DNA of 5,713 bases from Flavobacteriaceae bacterium (GTDB lineage Bacteria > Bacteroidota > Bacteroidia > Flavobacteriales > Flavobacteriaceae), in contig CANHBE010000179.1 in NCBI GenBank assembly GCA_947458575.1, positions 1-5,713 of the forward strand, in the 5' to 3' direction. The position numbers were made by a program, and so were the translations under genes. The notes under the pieces are model-generated. The model saw only the letters and a list, made by a program, of their open reading frames with translations, was not told the DNA's origin and searched no databases. Positions 1 to 5,713 of this stretch are shown here, piece after piece (position 1 is the stretch's first letter; every line of letters starts with the position of its first letter).

Positions 1-402
1 ATCATTCACAGATACGTAATCGACAGCAGCCGTAAAAGTATAACCGTATTGAAATATCGTGCTTGAATTTTCTAGACTAAAGTCATATAATAACCTTTCG
101 ACACCATCAACAATTTTATACACTTTTCGCTCGGCGACATCTTCTCGCAGATACACTTCATGTATCAATTCATAATATCCATCATAGCTTGGAAAAGGGT
201 CAAGAAATTTTTGATAGGTATGTTGTCCAATTGCGACATTAACTCCGCGCTCAATGACACGTTCTTCGGAAGGACTGCCCCAAGATGTCCAATCATAAAG
301 CAGCCAAGCAGAATTATTGAGCATCGGATGATACTCTTGCGAAAAAATAACTTCTGTACTCGAAAATAAAAAAACAGCAAAAAGAATCAGTGTTGCTCGC
401 AT
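1..402 (-). CDS. Secreted protein of flavobacterial type, N-terminal part only (runs off left edge)
   Basis: An open frame starts at the ATG at 402-400 and stays open for 134 codons to the edge of the window, so the C-terminus is not visible. Residues 1-22 look like a signal peptide: Met-Arg, a hydrophobic stretch rich in Leu, Phe and Val, then a VIFSQ end with likely cleavage after FSQ or just before it. The mature part begins EYHPMLNNSAW and carries YLREDVAERKVYKIVDG followed by LLYDFSLE. That pattern of short beta strands is one I associate with flavobacterial extracellular proteins that often end in a type IX secretion sorting domain. The sorting domain itself lies outside the window, so this is inference. 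No catalytic motif is visible and no enzymatic function is proposed. The frame is supported by its length and by the signal peptide; other frames here lack such structure. No Shine-Dalgarno sequence precedes the start, as is normal in Bacteroidota. Confidence 0.8.
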   Translation of the reverse strand, partial: MRATLILFAVFLFSSTEVIFSQEYHPMLNNSAWLLYDWTSWGSPSEERVIERGVNVAIGQHTYQKFLDPFPSYDGYYELIHEVYLREDVAERKVYKIVDGVERLLYDFSLENSSTIFQYGYTFTAAVDYVSVND

Positions 403-545
403 AGGAATGAATTTAAATTTAATAAAGTAGATTTGGGATCTTCTTTGATTTCAGTACAACATTAAACACTTCTTTTCAACTATCCGCTTTTTGTCTGTCA
501 ATAACTAAAAAAAACGTTGAAGCACATCTTTTGGTCATCATGCAT
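403..545. other. Intergenic leader upstream of the secreted-protein gene
   Basis: This AT-rich stretch separates the secreted-protein gene from the terminator of the rhomboid/SIMPL unit, so the secreted-protein gene should have its own promoter here. I looked for TAnnTTTG on the minus strand and found only imperfect matches, such as TAATGTTG (7 of 8) near 459-466. None has a TTG at 17-23 bp upstream, so I do not call a promoter. No open frame with coding character and no RNA structure was evident. Confidence 0.5.
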
Positions 546-571
546 AAAAAAAGTCCCGAAAAACGGGACTT
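546..571 (-). terminator. Rho-independent terminator of the rhomboid/SIMPL unit
   Basis: On the minus strand an 8-bp perfect stem (AAGTCCCG / CGGGACTT, plus-strand arms 551-558 and 564-571) closes a 5-base T loop. The descending arm runs straight into a T tract (plus-strand A run 546-552). It begins 22 bp past the TAA of the SIMPL gene, which is the expected place. The plus-strand flank is also T-rich, so some bidirectional activity is possible, but no plus-strand gene reads into it. Confidence 0.92.
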
Positions 572-593
572 ACTTTTTATCTTTTTACTCTGT

Positions 594-1289
594 TTATTCT
601 AAAATAAAACTGATACTGACATTCACCACCAATTCTATTTCGCCTGCTGCTAAAGTTTCTCTGGCAGATTCTCCACCTCCGTCTGCCATTGCCATAGTTT
701 TCATTGCATACATTGGTCTTGATGGATAATTAACTTGGGTATTATCAGATATTGTAATCGCTTTGCCAACTTTCTGATTCAAAACAGAGACAAAATCTTC
801 CGCTTTCGATTTTGCATTTTGGACAGCTAGCTTGCGAGCGTCGCGTTCTAAAACCTCTATTTTTGATGACTTAAACTCTACGTTGTCAATTCTGTTAATT
901 CCAATTTCTACAAGTCCATCCATCATTGCATCATACTTGCTCAAATCCTTCAATAAAATGACTACGGTCTGATTGGCAACATAGTTACTTTTCTTTTTTT
1001 CATAGTCGTAATTCGGGTACAGTGAAACACGTTGGGTTTGATAATCTTCTTTTGCGATGTTCATTTTCTTAATAAACTTCAAAACAGCATCCATTTTGGT
1101 GTCATTCTCTTTCTTTACCTCCACTGCCTTGGCACCTTTGGTCTCAACTGAAAGTGATATGGATGCTTGATCCGGAATCACTTTAATTTTTCCTTCACCT
1201 GAAACATTAATCATTGGAATTTGTTTGATCTCTTGAGCTTCAGTTATTGTAGTTAATAATAATGCAAAAATTAGAACAGCATTTTTCAT
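594..1289 (-). CDS. SIMPL domain-containing (DUF541/YggE-like) exported protein
   Basis: A 231-residue protein of the SIMPL (DUF541, YggE/BP26) family, full length for that family. Residues 1 to about 19 form a signal peptide ending TEAQ, so the mature protein is probably periplasmic or outer-membrane associated. The family signature is near the mature N-terminus (VSGEGKIKVIPDQASISL, about residues 29-46). The alpha-helical Ala/Lys-rich segment ARKLAVQNAKSKAEDF is at about 151-166, and the terminal strand AAGEIELVVNVSISF closes the domain. Some family members form oligomeric rings or are linked to oxidative-stress tolerance, but no enzymatic activity is established and none is claimed. The gene follows the rhomboid gene by 51 bp with no convincing promoter between (the best match, TAATTTTT, is imperfect and badly spaced from any TTG), so cotranscription from the rhomboid promoter is likely. 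It ends at the terminator at 546-571. Confidence 0.93.
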   Translation of the reverse strand: MKNAVLIFALLLTTITEAQEIKQIPMINVSGEGKIKVIPDQASISLSVETKGAKAVEVKKENDTKMDAVLKFIKKMNIAKEDYQTQRVSLYPNYDYEKKKSNYVANQTVVILLKDLSKYDAMMDGLVEIGINRIDNVEFKSSKIEVLERDARKLAVQNAKSKAEDFVSVLNQKVGKAITISDNTQVNYPSRPMYAMKTMAMADGGGESARETLAAGEIELVVNVSISFILE

Positions 1290-1340
1290 AAGATATGTAG
1301 TTTAAAAATTAGAACCTCGCTTTACCAAAAGATATGCCAC

Positions 1341-1982
1341 TTAAAGCTTTCCCGTCTTGGCTAATACGAAAAGAATCACAATAGGAATGGCCAGCAAAAT
1401 AACAATAAAAGTATTTTCAGTAAGAAGATCAGGTTGCTTCAAAATCGTAATCAAATAACCACCAATTGCACCACCAAAATGAGCGGTATGCCCGATATTG
1501 TCGTTTTTAGCTTTCATTCCATAAATGGAATACAGCAAATAGCCAATCCCAAAAAGGTATGCCGGAATGGGAATAGGAATGAAAAACAAGTACAAACTCA
1601 TATCCGGATTGAGCAAAATCGAAGCATACAAAACACCTGTTACTGCACCGGAAGCGCCAATCGCACGATAGTTGTAATCATCTTTATGAAAAGACAGCGT
1701 TAGCAAACTTCCAAAAACCAAACTTCCAAAGTAAATCACGACAAAAGTGAAGATATCCAGATAACTAATCACGACCGGAGCAAACATATATAGCGTAAAC
1801 ATGTTGAAAAACAAATGCCCCCAATCTGCATGTAAAAAAGCCGAAGAAAACATTCGAATATGCTCACCGGCCCGAATGCTTCCAATATGAAACTCGTACT
1901 TTCTAAAAAATGAAATATCATTAAATCCTTTTAGACTGGTTAATACTGTTATTCCGATTAGCGAGAGTAAGATTAAATGCAT
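1341..1982 (-). CDS. Rhomboid family intramembrane serine protease
   Basis: A 213-residue multi-pass inner-membrane protein. It cleaves substrate transmembrane helices within the bilayer using a Ser-His dyad. The nucleophile is Ser111 in GASG (109-112) and the general base is His168 in HTAHFGGAIGG (165-175). The L1/TM2 motif HADWGHLFFN (51-60) supplies the His56 and Asn60 that correspond to GlpG His150 and Asn154 of the oxyanion hole. Hydrophobic segments lie at about 2-18, 57-76, 78-97, 109-125, 129-154, 166-182 and 190-208. This is the six-helix rhomboid core plus one C-terminal helix, with no N-terminal cytoplasmic domain. All catalytic residues are present, so it should be active; substrates cannot be read from sequence. 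The start ATG lies just downstream of a strong TAnnTTTG promoter. It appears to be first in a two-gene unit with the SIMPL protein, which is a possible but unproven functional partner. Confidence 0.96.
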   Translation of the reverse strand: MHLILLSLIGITVLTSLKGFNDISFFRKYEFHIGSIRAGEHIRMFSSAFLHADWGHLFFNMFTLYMFAPVVISYLDIFTFVVIYFGSLVFGSLLTLSFHKDDYNYRAIGASGAVTGVLYASILLNPDMSLYLFFIPIPIPAYLFGIGYLLYSIYGMKAKNDNIGHTAHFGGAIGGYLITILKQPDLLTENTFIVILLAIPIVILFVLAKTGKL

Positions 1983-2000
1983 GGCTTTTTAAAGTTTGTA

Positions 2001-2035
2001 CAAAAGTAGAAATTGTTTGCGTAGCTTTTATCAAA
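2001..2035 (-). promoter_or_regulatory. Bacteroidota-type promoter for the rhomboid/SIMPL unit
   Basis: The minus strand reads TACTTTTG (plus 2001-2008), an exact match to the -7 consensus TAnnTTTG used by the Bacteroidota primary sigma factor. A TTTG (-33 type; plus 2032-2035) lies 23 bp upstream, at the long end of the accepted 17-23 bp spacing. Transcription should start around 1993-1997, leaving a leader of roughly 10-15 nt before the ATG. Confidence 0.7.
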
Positions 2036-2063
2036 CTGACCACAGTAAACAAGGTTAAAAATG

Positions 2064-2071
2064 TATATTTG
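2064..2071 (+). promoter_or_regulatory. -7 promoter element for the acyltransferase gene
   Basis: TATATTTG matches TAnnTTTG exactly and ends 18 bp before the ATG at 2090, so a start of transcription around 2075-2079 would give a short leader. No TTG is found at the usual -33 distance (the nearest, CTG at 2036-2038, is 25 bp away), so the promoter is either weak or helped by an activator. The element contains the TTG at 2069, which argues against that triplet being the translation start. Confidence 0.6.
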
Positions 2072-2080
2072 TCCAAATAT
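2065..2080. repeat. Perfect 7-2-7 inverted repeat over the plus-strand -7 element
   Basis: ATATTTG (2065-2071), a TC spacer, then CAAATAT (2074-2080): a perfect dyad of 14 paired positions in 16 bases. It covers most of the -7 element and the predicted transcription start of the acyltransferase gene, a place where a repressor could act. It is AT-rich and could arise by chance; no regulator is identified. Confidence 0.45.
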
Positions 2081-2089
2081 TGTCTTTAC

Positions 2090-2971
2090 ATGCAGTACCT
2101 GATTTATATTTTGGTCTATCCAATTATTTGGCTCATTTCAATCTTGCCCTTCCGATTGCTTTATTTTTTTTCGGATTGTATCTATATCCTGGTTTATTAT
2201 GTTATTGGTTATCGAAAAAAAATTGTTCGAGAAAATATCGCTTTAGCATTGCCTCATTTGTCTGAAGCAGAGCGAAGTCAGATTGAAAAAAAGTTCTTTC
2301 ATCACCTGTGCGACACCTTTTTGGAAATGGCAAAGACCTTGACCATTTCAAACAAAGAGATCGAATCTCGTTATAAGTTTACCAATTTTGACGTGTACTT
2401 GGAGTTGGAAAAAAAACAAAAAAGTATTGCCTTAGTTTGCGCCCACTATGCGAGTTATGAATGGGCGGTGTCTATGAACCTTTACATTCAACATCGAGGT
2501 GTTGGTATTTACAAACGAATCAGAAACAAGTATTTCGACAAACTGGTTCGAGACATTCGGTCGCGGTTTAAAGCGCACTTGGTGACCACCAAATCAACGA
2601 TTCCAACGATACGAGATAATTACCTTAACAAGGTCTTATGCGTGTATGGATTTGCAAGCGACCAATCACCAAAATTGGAAAGCACATTTCACTGGGGTAG
2701 CTTTATGGGGATGGAAGTTCCCATGCACACAGGCGCTGAAATGCTTGCCAAAAAATACGACATGAATGTCGTTTTCATGCAAACGAGAAAGGTGAAGCGC
2801 GGTTACTACGAGGCAACTTTCAAGCTACTCTCAGAGAATACACAAGAAGTTCCGAATTATGAGATTACAGACCGATTTATGAAATTAGTGGAAGCGCAAA
2901 TACTCGAAGCCCCTGAATATTATCTCTGGACGCACAAGCGATGGAAGCATCGGCGACCCAATACTAACTAA
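2090..2971 (+). CDS. LpxL/HtrB-type lipid A (lysophospholipid) acyltransferase
   Basis: A 293-residue member of the LpxL/HtrB acyltransferase family, which transfers an acyl chain to a lipid A precursor at the inner face of the inner membrane; some Bacteroidota members act on other lipids, so the substrate is inferred. The catalytic HX4E motif is present as HYASYE (His119, Glu124). The conserved acceptor-side block GIYKRIRNKYFDKL (about 140-153), the segment GFASDQSP (about 187-194) and the C-terminal YYLWTHKRWKHRRP (about 277-290) are all where the family has them. Residues 1-43 are strongly hydrophobic and provide a membrane anchor. An upstream in-frame TTG at 2069 would add seven residues, but it lies inside the -7 element; the ATG at 2090 gives the usual MQYLIY start. 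Length is normal. The gene stands alone on the plus strand and its 3' end overlaps the convergent PLP-enzyme gene by 8 bp. Confidence 0.93.
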   Translation: MQYLIYILVYPIIWLISILPFRLLYFFSDCIYILVYYVIGYRKKIVRENIALALPHLSEAERSQIEKKFFHHLCDTFLEMAKTLTISNKEIESRYKFTNFDVYLELEKKQKSIALVCAHYASYEWAVSMNLYIQHRGVGIYKRIRNKYFDKLVRDIRSRFKAHLVTTKSTIPTIRDNYLNKVLCVYGFASDQSPKLESTFHWGSFMGMEVPMHTGAEMLAKKYDMNVVFMQTRKVKRGYYEATFKLLSENTQEVPNYEITDRFMKLVEAQILEAPEYYLWTHKRWKHRRPNTN

Positions 2972-4457
2972 ACCACTTCTCTACCAAGTCTTTTTCGAAA
3001 GTAGTCGCATTTCGGTGAACAAATTCGTTTGATTTTTTATTATAGGAATATTCCTTACCCCAATCTAAGTGATGTTTTGCCACCGCCTTAATACTGTCAC
3101 AAACAAACTGAATTTCTGCATTGGTTGTCGTTGGGTGAATAGACATTCTAATCCAACCCGGCTTTTGAATTAAATTACCGGAATCAATTTCACAAACCAA
3201 ATGATGCGATGTCTCTTGGTCGACGTTCAATAAATAATGTCCATAAGTACCAGCGCAACTGCAACCGCCACGAGTTTGAATCCCGAATCTGTCATTCAAC
3301 AATTTCACACCTAAGTTGAAATGCAAATCATCGATGTAAAACGAAATCACGCCTAATCGATCCTGATGTTGACCTGCCAGTATCTTAATATTGGGAATAG
3401 ATCCAAGTTCAGCAAATACATAATCAACCAATTCATGCTCTCGTTTCAAGATGCGGTCAACGCTCATTTCGTCTTTCAACTGGATAGCTAGAGCAGTTTT
3501 GATGGTTTGTAAGAACCCAGGAGTTCCGCCGTCTTCGCGATCTTCAATATTCTCAACATATTTGTGTTCTCCCCAAGGATTTGTCCATGCGACTGTTCCT
3601 CCTCCCGGATTATCCGGAACCATATTTCGGTACAACTTCTTGTTAAAAACCAAAACACCGGTTGTGCCGGGTCCGCCAAGAAATTTATGCGGAGAAAAGA
3701 AAATAGCATCGAGATAACTTTCGGGATCTTCCGGATGCATATCTATCTTTACGTATGGACCCGAACAAGCGAAGTCCACAAAACACAAACCATGGTGTTG
3801 ATGCATCAGTTTGGCAACTTCATAATATGGCGTCTTTATCCCAGTGACGTTTGAACAGGACGTAATAGAGGCAATTTTTATGGTTCGATTCTTATGCTTT
3901 TCAAGTAATTGTTTGAATTGATCCATCGAAAACAAACCTTTCTCACAAGCCGGAACAACAACTACATCAGCGATTGTCTCTAACCACGAAGTCTGATTGG
4001 AATGGTGTTCCATGTGTGAAATAAAAACTACCGGTTTGTCTTCATGTGGTACTTTGGTATGAGGCTTCAAGTTTTCCGGAACCTTTAATCCGAGAATTCG
4101 TTGAAACTTATTAACCACACCGGTCATTCCTGTACCATCAGTGATGAGGACATCATCGGCATTTGCGTTAACATGTATCTTGATAATATGACGCGCTTCA
4201 TGGTACGCTAAAGTCATTACTGTTCCCGAAACTGTCGTCTCTGTGTGTGTATTTGCGACATACGAACCGAACTGATTCATCATTTTCTCTTCAATAGGAC
4301 GATACAATCTACCGCTGGCCGTCCAATCGGTGTAGATAATCTTTTTTGAACCGAATGGCGATTCGAATTCCTGATTAATTCCGATAATATTGTCACGGAA
4401 CTTTTTGAAATAAAGTTCCAGTTCGGTTGGCAAAACGATCGTTTCGTTCGTATTCAT
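2964..4457 (-). CDS. Class V aminotransferase-fold PLP enzyme, cysteine desulfurase/selenocysteine lyase-like
   Basis: A 497-residue fold-type I PLP enzyme of aminotransferase class V. The PLP-binding lysine is Lys258 in FFSPHKFLGGPGTTG. MEHHSNQTSW (about 149-158) supplies the His that stacks on the cofactor, and VDFACS (about 227-232) gives Asp228, which contacts the pyridine nitrogen. In SufS the fourth residue of this last motif is Gln; here it is Cys231. The loop that carries the catalytic Cys in SufS (RTGHHC) reads RGGCSC (396-401), so Cys401 aligns with the nucleophile and Cys399 is extra. The layout resembles the GCFC loop of eukaryotic MoCo sulfurases. Sulfur or selenium transfer is therefore plausible but unproven. 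It is about 90 residues longer than SufS, with added N- and C-terminal segments. The frame extends to an ATG at 4508, but that would overlap glmM and add 17 atypical residues; the ATG at 4457 gives the MNTNE start. It lies 37 bp after glmM, probably in one transcript. Confidence 0.9.
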   Translation of the reverse strand: MNTNETIVLPTELELYFKKFRDNIIGINQEFESPFGSKKIIYTDWTASGRLYRPIEEKMMNQFGSYVANTHTETTVSGTVMTLAYHEARHIIKIHVNANADDVLITDGTGMTGVVNKFQRILGLKVPENLKPHTKVPHEDKPVVFISHMEHHSNQTSWLETIADVVVVPACEKGLFSMDQFKQLLEKHKNRTIKIASITSCSNVTGIKTPYYEVAKLMHQHHGLCFVDFACSGPYVKIDMHPEDPESYLDAIFFSPHKFLGGPGTTGVLVFNKKLYRNMVPDNPGGGTVAWTNPWGEHKYVENIEDREDGGTPGFLQTIKTALAIQLKDEMSVDRILKREHELVDYVFAELGSIPNIKILAGQHQDRLGVISFYIDDLHFNLGVKLLNDRFGIQTRGGCSCAGTYGHYLLNVDQETSHHLVCEIDSGNLIQKPGWIRMSIHPTTTNAEIQFVCDSIKAVAKHHLDWGKEYSYNKKSNEFVHRNATTFEKDLVEKWFS

Positions 4458-4494
4458 AGGTATTACATTTAGTTCGAAAATACAGGACAATTCT

Positions 4495-5713
4495 CTAAAT
4501 CCCCGCAATGGCCTTTATCTCATCAATAATCCGATTGGCTAAAAGATCAGCGGCATCTTGAGTGGGAGCTTCTGTATAAATTCTGATAATCGGCTCAGTG
4601 TTGGACTTTCTCAAATGAACCCATTCCGTGGCAAAGTCAATCTTTACTCCATCAATTGTTGAAATATCTTCATTTTTATATTTTGCTGTCATCGCATCTA
4701 ATATCGCATCAACATCAATCTGTGGTGTCAATTCAATTTTATTCTTGCTCATGTAGTATTGCGGATAGGACGCTCTAAGCTGGGCAACTGTCATATCAAG
4801 ATGAGCCAAATGAGTCAGGAATAGGGCAACACCAACCAAGCTATCTCGCCCATAATGCAATTCAGGATAGATAATACCACCATTGCCTTCTCCTCCAATA
4901 ATGGCGTCGGTTTTCTTCATCAATTCAACTACATTTACTTCTCCAACTGCGCTCGCCTGATAACTTCCGTGATATTTGTTGGTAATGTCGCGCAAAGCAC
5001 GTGAAGAAGACATATTAGAGACCGTATTTCCGGGCGTTTTGCTCAAAACAAAATCGGCAACCGCAACCAATGTATATTCTTCACCAAACATCTCACCGTC
5101 ATTTGAAATAAATGCCAAACGATCAACATCCGGATCTACCACAATTCCAAAATCTGCTTTCTCCTCAACAACCAATTTGCAAATATCTCCGAGATGCTCT
5201 TTCAATGGTTCAGGATTGTGAGGGAAATGACCATTGGGCTCACAATATAATTTTATCACTTCAACGCCCATTTGTTCAAGTAAATTAGGAATGATAACAC
5301 CACCTGACGAATTTACACCATCAACAACAACCTTAAATTTTCGCATTGCAACCGCTTCAACATCAACCAATGGTAAATTCAATACTTCATCAATATGAAT
5401 ATCCATATAAGCATCGTTAATCGTAACTCTTCCTAAATCATCGACTTCCGAAAAATCAAATGCCTCTGCTTCCGCAATCTCAAGTATTTTTGCGCCATCA
5501 GCACCACTGAGAAATTCACCTTTTTCATTCAATAATTTTAATGCGTTCCATTGTTTCGGATTGTGCGAAGCCGTCAAGATAATACCTCCATCAGCCTTCT
5601 CCATCGGAACCGCCACTTCAACTGTTGGCGTTGTTGACAATCCTAAATCAATAACATCAATCCCCAAACCAATCAAAGTATTAACAACTAAGTTATGTAT
5701 CATAGGTCCGGAT
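4495..5713 (-). CDS. glmM: Phosphoglucosamine mutase, N-terminus beyond right edge
   Basis: An alpha-D-phosphohexomutase that most likely converts glucosamine 6-phosphate to glucosamine 1-phosphate in the cytoplasm, on the way to UDP-GlcNAc for peptidoglycan and lipid A. The frame continues past the internal Met at 5703 as SGP to the window edge, matching the conserved R-x-SGP context, so about 55 N-terminal residues are missing. Counting from that Met: TASHNP carries the phosphoserine at Ser46 (5566-5568); the metal loop DPDVDR is at 190-195; the sugar-binding loop GEGNGG is at 271-276; and the phosphate-binding motif RKSNTEPIIR is at 365-374. All four phosphohexomutase domains are thus represented. 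The SNTEP and GEGNGG variants differ from the enterobacterial GlmM forms (SGTEP, GEXSGH) but are what I expect in Bacteroidota. Phosphomannomutase or phosphoglucomutase activity cannot be excluded from sequence. It is upstream of the PLP-enzyme gene in the same direction. Confidence 0.92.
   Translation of the reverse strand, partial: SGPMIHNLVVNTLIGLGIDVIDLGLSTTPTVEVAVPMEKADGGIILTASHNPKQWNALKLLNEKGEFLSGADGAKILEIAEAEAFDFSEVDDLGRVTINDAYMDIHIDEVLNLPLVDVEAVAMRKFKVVVDGVNSSGGVIIPNLLEQMGVEVIKLYCEPNGHFPHNPEPLKEHLGDICKLVVEEKADFGIVVDPDVDRLAFISNDGEMFGEEYTLVAVADFVLSKTPGNTVSNMSSSRALRDITNKYHGSYQASAVGEVNVVELMKKTDAIIGGEGNGGIIYPELHYGRDSLVGVALFLTHLAHLDMTVAQLRASYPQYYMSKNKIELTPQIDVDAILDAMTAKYKNEDISTIDGVKIDFATEWVHLRKSNTEPIIRIYTEAPTQDAADLLANRIIDEIKAIAGI

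Noticed and set aside
165..380. A 71-codon minus-strand frame with a hydrophobic start
   Set aside because: It lies out of frame within the longer secreted-protein gene (1-402), which has a real signal peptide and a coherent mature sequence; the shorter frame is a shadow.
1564..1582. Short repeat-like GGAATGGGAATAGGAATG
   Set aside because: It encodes the IPIPIP stretch of the rhomboid TM5 region; it is a coding low-complexity stretch rather than a DNA repeat.
2939..2952. Small hairpin (CGATG, 4-base loop, CATCG) near the end of the acyltransferase gene
   Set aside because: It lies within codons of the conserved C-terminal motif, has only a 5-bp stem, and is not followed by a T run, so it is not a terminator.
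3451..3854. Plus-strand open frames of 88 and 96 codons inside the PLP-enzyme gene
   Set aside because: They are antisense shadows of a well-conserved coding region, have no promoter, and show Cys/Ser/Pro-rich composition typical of antisense reading.
4458..4508. Extended start of the PLP enzyme at the ATG at 4508
   Set aside because: It would overlap the end of glmM by 14 bp and add 17 residues unlike the family N-terminus; the ATG at 4457 fits the family start.
5701..5703. Met at 5703 as the true start of glmM
   Set aside because: The frame continues upstream as SGP to the window edge, matching the conserved internal SGPM region of GlmM, so this Met is internal.

Overview
The window reads as ordinary chromosomal DNA from a member of the Bacteroidota, most likely a flavobacterium. 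Three things point there. Genes lack Shine-Dalgarno sequences. Exact matches to the Bacteroidota -7 promoter consensus TAnnTTTG sit upstream of two genes. The encoded proteins, including a secreted protein with an FSQ-type signal peptide end, a long class V aminotransferase-fold protein and a GlmM with SNTEP and GEGNGG motifs, match flavobacterial families as I know them. The organism assignment is inference from these features; no search was run.

Layout from left to right: (1) 1-402, minus: the N-terminal part of a secreted protein that runs off the left edge. (2) 403-593: intergenic, with a strong rho-independent terminator on the minus strand. (3) 594-1289 and 1341-1982, both minus: a SIMPL/DUF541 periplasmic protein lying 51 bp downstream of a rhomboid intramembrane serine protease, probably one transcript ending at that terminator. 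(4) 1983-2089: a divergent promoter region with a TAnnTTTG element on each strand and a perfect inverted repeat over the plus-strand element. (5) 2090-2971, plus: an LpxL/HtrB-type acyltransferase. (6) 2964-4457, minus: a class V aminotransferase/cysteine desulfurase-like PLP enzyme, convergent with the acyltransferase and overlapping it by 8 bp. (7) 4495-5713, minus: phosphoglucosamine mutase (GlmM-type), missing about its first 55 residues beyond the right edge and probably cotranscribed with the PLP enzyme.

The common thread is the cell envelope. GlmM feeds UDP-GlcNAc synthesis for peptidoglycan and lipid A, the acyltransferase probably finishes lipid A or a related lipid, the rhomboid acts in the inner membrane, and the SIMPL and truncated proteins are exported. 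The PLP enzyme is the least understood member; its CxC-containing active-site loop is the most distinctive protein feature here. I found no mobile element, CRISPR array, tRNA or rRNA, and no evidence for an undescribed multi-gene system.
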